A stretch of DNA of 64,000 nt from NCBI GenBank assembly GCA_030765645.1, contig JAVCCE010000001.1, forward strand, positions 1 through 64,000. Reading direction: 5' to 3'. The notes under the pieces are model-generated. The model had not been told where the DNA came from, made no database searches, and saw only the letters and a program-made list of their open reading frames with translations. Of this stretch, positions 8,718 to 17,664 are shown one piece after another. Position numbers and translations under genes: made by a program. How positions within the stretch are numbered: position 1 is the first letter of the stretch; every line of letters begins with the position of its first letter. Origin of the DNA: Candidatus Hinthialibacter antarcticus (GTDB lineage Bacteria > Hinthialibacterota > Hinthialibacteria > Hinthialibacterales > Hinthialibacteraceae).

Positions 8718-9011
8718 TTACAGTTTGAGCGCCGCTTTGCATTGGGCCGCAGTCACGCCGCGCAGAAACACCGTCTTATTGCGCGCGGTTTCGCCGCGAA
8801 CAATCTCGATGTTGCTTTTTGATATCTTAAGCGTTTTTGCGAGCAGTTGAATGAGTTCCTGGTTCGCCTGTCCATCGACGGGCGCCGCCTGCAGGGCGAT
8901 TTTCACTTCGCTTCCAATCACGCCCTGCACTTTCGACTGAGAAGACCGGGGCGCAACCCGGACACTTAAAACCACTCCATCGGGCTGTTCATGTAAGTAA
9001 GCTGGACTCAT
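8718..9011 (-). CDS. DUF167/YggU family protein
   Basis: A 97-residue protein of the YggU/DUF167 family: VVLSVRVAPRSSQSKVQG at the N-terminus, then LQAAPVDGQANQELIQLLA and KSNIEIVRGETARNKTVFL. The P-V-D-G-x-A-N block is the family signature. The molecular role is unknown. Its start overlaps the end of the enzyme I gene by 23 bases, so translation is likely coupled. It is the last gene of the PTS transcript reading from 12.5 kb. Confidence 0.88.
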   Translation of the reverse strand: MSPAYLHEQPDGVVLSVRVAPRSSQSKVQGVIGSEVKIALQAAPVDGQANQELIQLLAKTLKISKSNIEIVRGETARNKTVFLRGVTAAQCKAALKL

Positions 9012-10797
9012 AAGCCTGCTCCACTAAATCTTGCCGTCCCGGCAAGAGGATTGGCAAGGCTTCGATGACCATTTCTTTGATATGCGCCCCGCGATTTTGC
9101 GCGAGCACCTTGCGCCCGAATTCACGCAAACCGACCAATTTGACCGACCGGACAATCTCTTTAACAATGGGGATGGCGTAGGGCGCCATCGAAAAACGCT
9201 CAATGCCCAACGCAAGCAACACTAAGACGCAAATCGGGTCGCTGGCCATCTCGCCGCAGACTTCGACCGGAATCTGTTCCTCATCGCCCGCTTCGGCCAC
9301 CATGGCGATCATGCGCAACACCGCCGGATGCAACGGCTCATACAAACGCGAAATTTTTTCGTTGCCGCGGTCAACCGCCAGCGTGTATTGTATCAAGTCA
9401 TTGGTGCCGATGCTGAAAAATTTAAGAATCCTGGCTAGTTCACGCGACACCATCACCGCCGAGGGCACCTCGATCATGCAGCCGACCGGGATGTCTTCAT
9501 CAAAGGGGACCCCTTCGGCGCGCATCTCGTCTTTGACGGCGTCCATCACCTCATTGGCCGCCGTCAGTTCGCCGATGCCGGAAATAAGCGGATACATCAC
9601 TCGCAAATTCTTGTGGACGCTGGCCCGCAAAATAGCGCGCAATTGCGTACGGAACAGCTCGCGGTTCTCCAATGAAAAACGAATCGCGCGGCACCCCAGA
9701 TACGGGTTCAACTCGTTCGGTGTATTGAGCGAATGGGCGAATTTGTCGCCGCCGATGTCAAGCGTACGAATCACCACCGGATGCGGCGCCAGAGTTTCGG
9801 CGACCTGCAAATAATTTTCGTACTGCTCTTCTTCCGTCGGGATGGTGACCCGGTTCAGGAAGAGATATTCCGTACGGAACAAGCCGACGCCCATCGCGCC
9901 GTATTTATCAATCGTCTCAACTTCAGACGCGAATTCAATATTGGCGGCCAGATCAATCACGTGACCGTCCAGCGTGACCGGCGGCAAGTTTCTGATGCCC
10001 AATAAACTCGACTGGCGCACCCTGAACTGGTCTTGGCGAACATGAAAGGCTTTCAGGTCGTCTTCGTTGGGCGAGATGATAATTTTACCGGCGCCGCCGT
10101 CGACAATAATCAAGTCATTCTCTTGAACAAAGCGGGTGATGTCGGGCACGCCCACCACAGCGGGAATCTCAAGCGCCCGCGCAAGAATGGTGGTATGCGA
10201 GGTCTTGCCGCCGGCTTCGGTGACAAAACCCAGCACTGTCTCGGAGCGCATCGACGCCGTGTCGGACGGCGCCAGCTCTTTGGCGACAATGACGGATTCT
10301 TCGCTGATATCTTCGAGCGACTGGGTGGTAACGCCGCGCAGATTGTTCATCACCCGGCGGCAAATGTCTTCGACGTCTTTGAAGCGCTCGCGAAACAAAT
10401 CGGGCAAATCAGCGTAGCGCAGTTCTGATTCTCTCACGACGCATGACAACGCATATTCGGCGCCATAACGGTTTTCACGAATGAGTTCTTTCACGCGGTC
10501 GACCAACATGCGGTCATTGAGCAGCATGACGTGCATCGACAGAACTTCAATCAGAGATTTATCTTCTCCCCGCTCTTGCACCCGTTGCCCAAGCGCTTCG
10601 ATCTGACTGCGGGTTTTGTTGAGCGCGGCCTCGAACCGTTGCACTTCGTTCTCGACGTTAGACGCATGTACGACAGATTCGCCCACGTCTAAACTAGAGA
10701 CCTGGAAGAGACGAACATGACCAATCGCGACGCCGGATGAGACGCCGAGACCAGTGAGTTCAGTCCTCTCCGAACTTTTCGAGAATGAGTTTTTCAA
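8989..10797 (-). CDS. ptsI: PEP-protein phosphotransferase, PTS enzyme I
   Basis: A 602-residue cytoplasmic enzyme that passes phosphate from phosphoenolpyruvate to HPr. The swivelling-domain active site is GGKTSHTTILAR with phospho-acceptor His201, and the C-terminal PEP-binding barrel has SIGTNDLIQYTLAVDR and EVCGEMASDP with the catalytic Cys. Length matches the family. The only usable start in frame is a TTG at 10797, which lies inside the HPr gene; the two overlap by 38 bases. With no EIIB/EIIC nearby it probably feeds a regulatory phosphorelay. Confidence 0.95.
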   Translation of the reverse strand: MKNSFSKSSERTELTGLGVSSGVAIGHVRLFQVSSLDVGESVVHASNVENEVQRFEAALNKTRSQIEALGQRVQERGEDKSLIEVLSMHVMLLNDRMLVDRVKELIRENRYGAEYALSCVVRESELRYADLPDLFRERFKDVEDICRRVMNNLRGVTTQSLEDISEESVIVAKELAPSDTASMRSETVLGFVTEAGGKTSHTTILARALEIPAVVGVPDITRFVQENDLIIVDGGAGKIIISPNEDDLKAFHVRQDQFRVRQSSLLGIRNLPPVTLDGHVIDLAANIEFASEVETIDKYGAMGVGLFRTEYLFLNRVTIPTEEEQYENYLQVAETLAPHPVVIRTLDIGGDKFAHSLNTPNELNPYLGCRAIRFSLENRELFRTQLRAILRASVHKNLRVMYPLISGIGELTAANEVMDAVKDEMRAEGVPFDEDIPVGCMIEVPSAVMVSRELARILKFFSIGTNDLIQYTLAVDRGNEKISRLYEPLHPAVLRMIAMVAEAGDEEQIPVEVCGEMASDPICVLVLLALGIERFSMAPYAIPIVKEIVRSVKLVGLREFGRKVLAQNRGAHIKEMVIEALPILLPGRQDLVEQAYESSLLT

Positions 10798-11041
10798 TCG
10801 CCTGAACCGCTTCCTCTGCGTCCGGCCCTTCGGCGCGAACTTGGATTTGGCTGCCTTGTTCCGCTGCGAGCGTCAACACGCCCATGATGCTTTTTGCGTC
10901 GGCGTCGATTCCATCTTTTTCAATGGTGACTTCACAGTCTAACCGCGTAATGGATTGAACCAGCAACATGGCCGGACGGGCGTGCAGCCCCAACACGTTC
11001 AAAATGGTAAATGAGCCTTCGCTGTAGTTGGGTTTATTCAT
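10760..11041 (-). CDS. ptsH: Phosphocarrier protein HPr
   Basis: A 93-residue HPr. The catalytic histidine is His20 in LGLHARPA and the regulatory serine is Ser51 in AKSIMGVL, both intact, so it can be phosphorylated by enzyme I and by the HPr kinase encoded just upstream. The gene overlaps enzyme I by 38 bases at its 3' end and follows the hprK stop by four bases. Confidence 0.96.
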   Translation of the reverse strand: MNKPNYSEGSFTILNVLGLHARPAMLLVQSITRLDCEVTIEKDGIDADAKSIMGVLTLAAEQGSQIQVRAEGPDAEEAVQAIEKLILEKFGED

Positions 11042-11045
11042 CTAA

Positions 11046-12008
11046 TTAACGCCCTTCCACCTTGCTCATAATCTTGATGAGCCGTTCGTCAAACTCACGC
11101 GCCATGTGCACGCCGGATTGTTTTAATTTCATGTCCAAGACGGCGACTTCGACGATGGTGCCGATGTTGCGCCCCGGCTTGATCGGCAAGTGATAGATGG
11201 GAATCTCAATGCCGAGAATTTTGGTGGCACGGTCTTCGATGCCAAGACGCTCATAATCTTTTTTTGCGTCCCATCCCTCTAAATTGACCACCATGTCGAT
11301 CTGTTTTTGATGGCGGACCGCGCGGGGGCCGTACATGCGGCTGACGTCGATGATGCCGATGCCGCGAATTTCCATGTGAAACGGCACTGGCGCCTTGCCG
11401 CTGCCAACCAGATGCGACAAATGGGCGGTACGAATCAACACCAGATCATCAGCAACGAAGGTGTGCCCCTTGGACAGCAGCTCGAGGGCGCACTCGCTTT
11501 TGCCAATCGAACTCGGCCCGATAATCAACACGCCCAGGTTGAATATATCCATCATCACGCCGCGTTTGACCACATAGGGGCTGAGTTCCAGGTTGAGGTG
11601 GTCCCACAAGCGTTTGATAAAGCTGGTCGAATGATGACTTGAAAGCAGCAGCGTCACTTTATGGCGCGCCGCGAGTTGCACAATTTCGTCCGTTGCGGCG
11701 ACATCATTGGTGACCACCACGCAGGGCGGATGCGAAGCGAAAATGCGCTCGAGATGGGCCGACAATTTCGCTTTATCGGCGCTATTCTCGATGTAGGTCA
11801 TTTCGCCCGAGCCGAGAATCTGCACGCGTTCCGGCTGCCATTTATCGAAAAAGCCAGAGAGTTCCAACGCAGGCCGATTGAGTTCCGCCCGGATAATGAC
11901 CCGGTCGAGGCCTTCTTCGCCTCCCGCCACCTTGAGATCAAGGTCGTGAAACTCTAACAAGCGACGCACCGAAATCGGTTTCGGCGTCATTACGCGTTCT
12001 GAAGTCAT
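11046..12008 (-). CDS. hprK: HPr kinase/phosphorylase
   Basis: A 320-residue bifunctional enzyme that phosphorylates and dephosphorylates the regulatory serine of HPr. It has the N-terminal receptor-like domain and a C-terminal kinase with Walker A GPSSIGKSECALELL, then GHTFVADDLVLI and the family signature region around EIRGIGIIDV. It sits between the EIIA and HPr genes in a tight minus-strand operon. In Gram-negative bacteria with incomplete PTS, such enzymes control carbon or stress responses rather than sugar uptake. Confidence 0.95.
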   Translation of the reverse strand: MTSERVMTPKPISVRRLLEFHDLDLKVAGGEEGLDRVIIRAELNRPALELSGFFDKWQPERVQILGSGEMTYIENSADKAKLSAHLERIFASHPPCVVVTNDVAATDEIVQLAARHKVTLLLSSHHSTSFIKRLWDHLNLELSPYVVKRGVMMDIFNLGVLIIGPSSIGKSECALELLSKGHTFVADDLVLIRTAHLSHLVGSGKAPVPFHMEIRGIGIIDVSRMYGPRAVRHQKQIDMVVNLEGWDAKKDYERLGIEDRATKILGIEIPIYHLPIKPGRNIGTIVEVAVLDMKLKQSGVHMAREFDERLIKIMSKVEGR

Positions 12009-12016
12009 GACGGTCC

Positions 12017-12481
12017 TTATGATTGGTTTTCGTTCACTTTAAATAGTACGCTATAGAGTCCGTCTGCGTCTTCAGATTTCATCAATTCTTCACGCACGGC
12101 GGCTTTGCTTAAAAAGCGCGTCAATAGCGACATCACCTTCAAGTGTTGACCGGGCGCGGTGCGCGGCGCCAGGATCAAAAAGAAAACATAAACCGGTTCG
12201 CGGTCGAGCGCATCAAAGTCGATGCCTTCTTTCGAGACGCCGCAAGCGATATAGATCTCTTTGACTTCGGCGCATTTGGCGTGTGGAAGCGCGACGCCGT
12301 GACCGATGCCGGTGCTGCCCACTTCTTCGCGCTCGATCAGCGCTTCATAAATCGCGTCGCGATGAGAAAGCCGCTTCACCGACACGAGTAGTTCAACCAG
12401 TTCAGATAGCACCTCGTCTTTGGTTTTACTTTGCAAAGGCGCTTTGATGCAGTGAGGCGAGATTAGGTCCATCAAATTCAT
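12017..12481 (-). CDS. PTS EIIA domain protein (PtsN/fructose-type)
   Basis: A 154-residue single EIIA domain of the mannitol/fructose/nitrogen class. The phospho-acceptor is His67 in GHGVALPHAK, preceded by REEVGSTGIG. An upstream in-frame start at 12538 would add 19 unrelated residues; ATG 12481 is preferred because GGGTGG lies seven bases before it. It heads the operon EIIA-hprK-HPr-EI-YggU. Without EIIB/C domains it is likely a regulatory output of the phosphorelay. Confidence 0.9.
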   Translation of the reverse strand: MNLMDLISPHCIKAPLQSKTKDEVLSELVELLVSVKRLSHRDAIYEALIEREEVGSTGIGHGVALPHAKCAEVKEIYIACGVSKEGIDFDALDREPVYVFFLILAPRTAPGQHLKVMSLLTRFLSKAAVREELMKSEDADGLYSVLFKVNENQS

Positions 12482-12713
12482 ATAACACCACCCATTGGGT
12501 TGCTTATCAACGCTTATTTTATCGAACCAACAGCTCACGCCGCCCGGTTCGGACTGGTTTCGTTGAGCAGATTTACTTCGGGCGTTGCAAAACGCCGCTG
12601 GACTGTATTATACATGCCGCGTTCAGAAACTAGAGAGCGCCGCTTTGGGGCGCCGTTTTTATCGTAAACGGTTTATGATCCCCTGGAGTCTAATTTTGGG
12701 GAGCCAAACCGGG

Positions 12714-15077
12714 ATGGCGCTTGAAACCACTCAACGCCGCATTCAAAAACACGCCCTGCCGCTGGCGCTGATCGCGCTGCCGATATTGGCGTTTCATTGG
12801 AAAATCTGGGCGCTGGGCTGGTGGATCACTGGCGGCGACTTGATAAACCAATTCGTCCCTTGGCGCGAATTCGCCCTGCAAGAAATCCGCGAGGGGCGTT
12901 TTCCCTTCTGGAACCCGTACGTATTTTGCGGCGCCCCGTTTGCAGCCAACATCCAAACCGCGCTGTTTTATCCTGAAAACCTGCTTCATTTTTTCTTTTC
13001 TACCGAATCGGTCTACTCGCTGTCGTTAGTCATTCATCAAATGATGGCTGGCCTGGCGATGTACGGTTTTCTCTATTCCATCACCAAAAACCGCGCAGCA
13101 GCCGCCTTTGGCGCCGTAGTTTACGCCTGGTCAGGCTTTTATATCACCCACGGTCATGACGGTCACCTTATACACTTACGTGCTTATGCTTGGATTCCTT
13201 TCACCTTATGGGCGCAAGCGGCAGGCAGCGCGCAATGGAGCCTCAAGCGCTCGGCACTGTTGGCGGCCTGTCTCGCCATGATGTTTTACGCAGGGCATAC
13301 ACAGATTCCGTTATATATTTTTTATTTGCTGATGGCGCGGGCGCTTTGGCAAAGCCTGTGGGCGTGGCGCGGCGGCGCTGGTTGGAAACAACTCGCCAGC
13401 GCTCCCGCCTGGACGCTGTTCAGCCTGGCGTTGGCTGTTCTTTTGGCGGCGCTGGTATTGGTCCCGTTGGCGCAATTGTCTCAACATACTGCAGGCCGGG
13501 CGGGCGGCGCAGACTATGGCTTCGCGGTCAGCGACTCGATGCCGCCGTCGTTTCTCGCCGCCATGATCGCCCCGTTGGCGTTTGGCGACCCGACCGCCCC
13601 CGTCCGTGAAGCCAATTTCTGGCTCACCAAGACCGGATACCATGAATTATGCGGTTATACCGGGCTGCTGGCGTTGATTGCCGCCCTGCTGGCGGGAGTT
13701 CCAAGCGCCAAAAACGCAGCCAACCGCAACATCAATATTGAATGCGGCTTCTTTGCGCTCATTGGCGGGCTGGGGCTGTTTTTTGCTTTGGGAGAATACA
13801 ATCCGCTCTATCCGCTTCTCTATTACGGCCTACCGGGGTGGAGTTATTTTCGCGTCCCGGCGCGGTTGGTGATGATTTTCATTATTGGCGTCTCGGTCTG
13901 CTCCAGTGTGGGGCTTTCGCGCTGGATGGAAACCGACCGGAAAATATTAACCCAATCGCTGGCGGTGAAATGCGCAGCCATTTTTTCACTACTGCTCTGC
14001 ATCACCTATATATTGGTTCTGCTCTCAAAACCCGCGATATTGGTCGCGCTGCGTGAATACGAAATCGACCAGACCGTATTCAACCTCAAACTTTGGACCG
14101 CCGACCGCCGCGCCATTAGTGCGCGCCTGCCCGAGATTTTGTTTGAAACCCGCTATGCCTACCTGATGAGTTCGCTCTCAGTGGCGAATTTGTGGATGTT
14201 GTTCGGCTGGGGCAGCCTGGCGCTCATCAAGCGAAGCAAAAACAGCATATTACGCTATGCGCCTCTATTGGTGCTGTTGGCTGATTTGCTCTTTTTTTCA
14301 TCCCGGTTTGTCCCGACCCAGTCACAACAAACATGGCGTGAAACCTACTTCCCTGAGACCGAAATCACCGCCGCAATCTCTCAATCGGCCCGGCAGGGGC
14401 GCGTTTTGCTATTGGATGACGCCGTTGGATACCCTGGCACAGACGCACACCCCGAACTGCGCCCCAACCGATTGATGCGGTATGGCATTCACTCCGTACG
14501 CGGCTATGATCCGCTGATTCTGCGCCGCTTCGCCCGATATGTGAACCGCGCTTACGGCAACCCGCCCGATGCGCCGCAGGGAGGCTTGTTGTTTTTCCCG
14601 GCGCTTCCAAACCCGCAGGTTCTCGAAGACTGCAACGTCCACTCATTCGTGACCGCGCAGCCTCCCCCAACGGCCCCGGCCCCATTATGGAGCACAGGCC
14701 GCTCGCCGCTGAAAATCTATTCTGCAACGGGCAACCATGAATTTCGTTTGGAAACTCCGTCTAGTGACATGGAAATTCAAATCGTTAAACAAACGCCGTC
14801 TATGGTCGTGCTTAACGTACAGACTCCAACGCCAAACCGTCTCATCTGGTCTCAGGTGTATTACCCAAATTGGAAAGCCAAAATTGGAGAGACGTACACC
14901 CCTATCGAACCGTATAAAGAGACCTGGATTTCGATACCCATCCCAAATGGGCCAAGTCTCATAACAATTCAATATGATGCGTCTGGTTTTAAGGCAGGCA
15001 TAGTAATTACAGCAACAACCCTCACTTTAACGATATTGGGGCTTTTTTTCTCACGTTTGAAACGGCGAAACAGATAG
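12714..15077 (+). CDS. YfhO-like multi-pass membrane protein
   Basis: A 787-residue membrane protein with about 12-13 transmembrane helices followed by a soluble C-terminal domain and one last helix (about residues 755-775). The first loop has GGDLINQFVPWREFALQEI and GRFPFWNPYVFCGAPFAAN, hallmarks of the YfhO/GT-C-like family, which is linked to glycosylation of cell-wall polymers or lipids. The ATG at 12714 is chosen because GGGGAG lies ten bases upstream; longer in-frame starts at 12585 and 12675 lack such a site. It is divergent from the PTS operon, sharing a 230-base intergenic region. Confidence 0.85.
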   Translation: MALETTQRRIQKHALPLALIALPILAFHWKIWALGWWITGGDLINQFVPWREFALQEIREGRFPFWNPYVFCGAPFAANIQTALFYPENLLHFFFSTESVYSLSLVIHQMMAGLAMYGFLYSITKNRAAAAFGAVVYAWSGFYITHGHDGHLIHLRAYAWIPFTLWAQAAGSAQWSLKRSALLAACLAMMFYAGHTQIPLYIFYLLMARALWQSLWAWRGGAGWKQLASAPAWTLFSLALAVLLAALVLVPLAQLSQHTAGRAGGADYGFAVSDSMPPSFLAAMIAPLAFGDPTAPVREANFWLTKTGYHELCGYTGLLALIAALLAGVPSAKNAANRNINIECGFFALIGGLGLFFALGEYNPLYPLLYYGLPGWSYFRVPARLVMIFIIGVSVCSSVGLSRWMETDRKILTQSLAVKCAAIFSLLLCITYILVLLSKPAILVALREYEIDQTVFNLKLWTADRRAISARLPEILFETRYAYLMSSLSVANLWMLFGWGSLALIKRSKNSILRYAPLLVLLADLLFFSSRFVPTQSQQTWRETYFPETEITAAISQSARQGRVLLLDDAVGYPGTDAHPELRPNRLMRYGIHSVRGYDPLILRRFARYVNRAYGNPPDAPQGGLLFFPALPNPQVLEDCNVHSFVTAQPPPTAPAPLWSTGRSPLKIYSATGNHEFRLETPSSDMEIQIVKQTPSMVVLNVQTPTPNRLIWSQVYYPNWKAKIGETYTPIEPYKETWISIPIPNGPSLITIQYDASGFKAGIVITATTLTLTILGLFFSRLKRRNR

Positions 15078-15297
15078 ACGCCTCATAACACCAAAATTAG
15101 AAAATCTTTTCTTATGGTTTGCAATTTTATAAGAAAACATGATAATTTTTGTTATATTAGATTAATATATTTGATGAATCTGCAACAAAATAGTCGTTAA
15201 ATATATAGACAACTTATATCAATGATGATTAAAGTGATATACTCTTTTTGGTGTGTGTAACGCTAAGAACCGAATATCCATACAAACTGAAAGACCG

Positions 15298-16458
15298 ATG
15301 GAACCACAACAAGACGTTATTCCGTTTCCAACATCTGAATCAGAACTCTTGAGTTTGATTCAAAAGTCTGTTCTTGAAGAACTCACCCGAAAAGTGGGCC
15401 ACGAAATCAATAACCAGTTGACGGGGATTTTTGGTTATCTTTCACTCGCGCAAGTAAAATCAAAAACGCCCGCGAAAGTACAAGATTATATTGAACGGAT
15501 CCATCAATGTTGCGAAACCTCACAAATACTCATTAACAACGTCTTTCTTTTTAGCGATAAAATCGGTCAAACCAAACTGACCACTCTCATCGAAGAAGCC
15601 AATGCCGTCTCTCAACTCTTGTTTAAAACTGACCACGCATTCGAACATGAGATCGAGTTAAAGTCAGATGACATTATCTTTCCCCATGCGGGTTTTAAGG
15701 TATTGTTGCATTTCTTTTTACAATTAATTCGCAATGCGACCCCCGAAGGCGGAACCGTCGTAACCAAGGTGCACGAACCAGACCCGCAAGAAAACGGCGA
15801 CGATGCGCATTGGGTTTTGATCGACATTCATGGTCAAACCAACCCGGAGCCTCACCCCAAAATGATTGACGAGAAATTGGCGGAATGTTGTTTTTGTCAA
15901 GCAGTCAGCATTAAAGCCGCAAAATTACTGGTCGAGATTTGGGGCGGCAAGACAGTCCTCCATCATGATAATCCTGAAATGCCGATCGTACGCTTGACAC
16001 TGCCAACTTCGCCGTTGAATTCTTCGCCATTTGCGCCGGCCCATACACCCCGTGAAAAACGGCCGCTTTCCGGTGCGTCGCCAAAAATTCTACTTCTGGA
16101 AGATCAAGACGCCATCTGCCAATTCATCCATGAGATGTTGCAAGATGAAGGCTTTGAATCCGTCGTTTTTAAAAGCGGCCACCAATTAGACAGTGCGCTG
16201 CCCCGGCTTGATCTTGATTCGTTTCAATTATTTTTGCTCGACATTTTTGTTCCAGGCTCATCGGGGCTAGAATTAGCCATGAGAATTCGTCAACGCAAAC
16301 CCGACGCGAAGTTATTGTTCTATAGCGCATTGACAAATCTGGATACGGTTGAAAAATTGTTCCCTATAAGCTCGACGACGATCTTTATGCCTAAGCCGTT
16401 CAAAAAAGAAGAATTAATATCCAACATCCATGAAATGTTGGAAGTGGAATCGGTGTAA
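15298..16458 (+). CDS. Soluble histidine-kinase-like protein with C-terminal receiver domain
   Basis: A 386-residue protein without membrane helices. Residues 25-90 form a dimerisation/phospho-acceptor region with an H-box, RKVGHEINNQLTG (His35). The following ATPase region keeps an N-box-like FLQLIRNATPEGG but shows no DxGxG or GxG lid motifs, so catalysis is doubtful. Residues 262-386 are a receiver domain with ILLLEDQD, the phospho-acceptor in FLLDIFVPGSSG, and the conserved Lys in FMPKPFKKEE. An upstream GTG at 15253 is possible. The stop overlaps the next gene's ATG, implying coupling. Confidence 0.8.
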   Translation: MEPQQDVIPFPTSESELLSLIQKSVLEELTRKVGHEINNQLTGIFGYLSLAQVKSKTPAKVQDYIERIHQCCETSQILINNVFLFSDKIGQTKLTTLIEEANAVSQLLFKTDHAFEHEIELKSDDIIFPHAGFKVLLHFFLQLIRNATPEGGTVVTKVHEPDPQENGDDAHWVLIDIHGQTNPEPHPKMIDEKLAECCFCQAVSIKAAKLLVEIWGGKTVLHHDNPEMPIVRLTLPTSPLNSSPFAPAHTPREKRPLSGASPKILLLEDQDAICQFIHEMLQDEGFESVVFKSGHQLDSALPRLDLDSFQLFLLDIFVPGSSGLELAMRIRQRKPDAKLLFYSALTNLDTVEKLFPISSTTIFMPKPFKKEELISNIHEMLEVESV

Positions 16459-17327
16459 TGAATATTATTCAAGAATGGCCCGACGACCCTCATTCGCTTC
16501 TGTTGAATGAAGACGGCCCCAAAATTTATTATTACATTGAAGTTTCGGCGAACTCCTGCACCAATTTCTTAAATTCAATTAAGAAAAAAGGAGAAGTCGA
16601 TGAAGCCTTTATCGACCGTTGGATGGACCGGGTCAAAGCCAACCATCGCATCGCGGGCGAGCTTCGCTTTCGGCTCAAAACCGCTGACAACCGCATTCAG
16701 CAGCGAAAAAAAAGCAATTTCTCTTACCGTCGTCTTTTGACCGCGCTGCGCACCCAAGGCATTGAAGACAATAACTCGCTTATTTTTCAGTTACTCGAAC
16801 GGGCCGACTCAGACGATTTCCCCGCTGACATCGTAGCGTTCGCTCAAGACCTGTTTCCCGATTTGCGCGATTCGATGACAGGACGCATCGAAATACTGGG
16901 CTGCTGGGAAGTTATCTTAGACGCCGCCCGCAAGGTATTAGTGGAACGGCTGGTCATCCTCAGCCACAAACTCACCGAAGTCGCGATTCAACTGCAAGAA
17001 GATGAAAGCATCGAAAAAGTTCGCGCTCTTTTGTCTGAGTTTCAAGTGATGATGCCCCGCACCGTCGATCTTGGAGAACTGCCCACCGACCCGATGGAAC
17101 TGAAGGCGATTTTGGACGAGGGCATCGCTGAGTTAGACACAATCCGCGTAAATCTTCATGCCCTCAATGAGCATCAAGACACGCTGGAGAAAGTCAAAAC
17201 CCAATTAGACGATCAATTATCCACCGCTGAAAATAGCGGTTCCGATGATACGACCGTTGTCCGTCGTCGCGACGGCGGAACCGGCCCTGGCCCGAGCCGC
17301 ATGGTCTTCAACAAAAAAAAATTCTAA
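16458..17327 (+). CDS. Coiled-coil protein coupled to the kinase/receiver gene, function unknown
   Basis: A 289-residue soluble, acidic protein. Its ATG overlaps the previous stop (TAATG), so the two proteins are likely made together and may interact. Residues about 185-270 have a heptad-like pattern (LVILSHKLTEVAIQLQEDE, then ALNEHQDTLEKVKTQLDDQL) consistent with a coiled coil. The tail is basic and glycine-rich (VVRRRDGGTGPGPSRM). I recognise no family. A role downstream of the receiver domain is inference. Confidence 0.7.
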   Translation: MNIIQEWPDDPHSLLLNEDGPKIYYYIEVSANSCTNFLNSIKKKGEVDEAFIDRWMDRVKANHRIAGELRFRLKTADNRIQQRKKSNFSYRRLLTALRTQGIEDNNSLIFQLLERADSDDFPADIVAFAQDLFPDLRDSMTGRIEILGCWEVILDAARKVLVERLVILSHKLTEVAIQLQEDESIEKVRALLSEFQVMMPRTVDLGELPTDPMELKAILDEGIAELDTIRVNLHALNEHQDTLEKVKTQLDDQLSTAENSGSDDTTVVRRRDGGTGPGPSRMVFNKKKF

Positions 17328-17370
17328 GCCTCCAATATCAGTTTGCCAATCCAAACTCAACATTTTAGTA

Positions 17371-17398
17371 TTGACATTAAAAATAATTTAGATATTCT
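17371..17398 (+). promoter_or_regulatory. Sigma-70-type promoter of the SAM-riboswitch operon
   Basis: TTGACA at 17371-17376 and TATTCT at 17393-17398 are separated by 16 bases, close to the housekeeping consensus. The predicted start near 17405 leaves about 28 bases before the riboswitch, as expected for an S-box leader. Confidence 0.7.
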
Positions 17399-17432
17399 AC
17401 CAACTTAGTATACATATTCGGTTTCGACCGAA

Positions 17433-17550
17433 ACTCTCATAACGAGTGGCAGAGGGACTGGCCCGATGAAGCCACGGCAACCGCCTACCTAGTAGGAAAT
17501 GGTGCCAAATCCTGCGGCAATGTTCATTGAATATTGTCGGGAGATGAGAC
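17433..17550 (+). promoter_or_regulatory. SAM-I (S-box) riboswitch
   Basis: The leader contains the diagnostic SAM-I core in order: CTCTCATAACGAG (P1 5' strand and beginning of P2), AGAGGGACTGGCCCGATGAA, CGGCAACC, the P3 arm CCTACCTAGTAGG, GGTGCCAAATCCTGC, and GGGAGATGAGAC closing P1. SAM binding in this class normally favours a downstream terminator, which is present at 17572-17600. It therefore predicts that the tusA-like/thrC-like/sulfur-carrier genes are switched off when S-adenosylmethionine is plentiful. Confidence 0.95.
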
Positions 17551-17571
17551 GAGGACGCTTTGTCTATTGCT

Positions 17572-17600
17572 GCCTCTTCAATTCTCAAAGAGGCTTTTTT
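17572..17600 (+). terminator. Riboswitch expression-platform terminator
   Basis: GCCTCTT (17572-17578) pairs with AAGAGGC (17588-17594), followed by six T. It lies 22 bases after the riboswitch P1 stem. The 3' arm can instead pair with downstream sequence: CTCAAAGAGG (17584-17593) is a perfect inverse complement of CCTCTTTGAG (17605-17614), an alternative hairpin that would hold the T run in its loop. Confidence 0.88.
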
Positions 17601-17664
17601 GTATCCTCTTTGAGAAATATCCCTCCCTACCCCTCGTTATGAAATTTTATCAGGCGGATTACGC

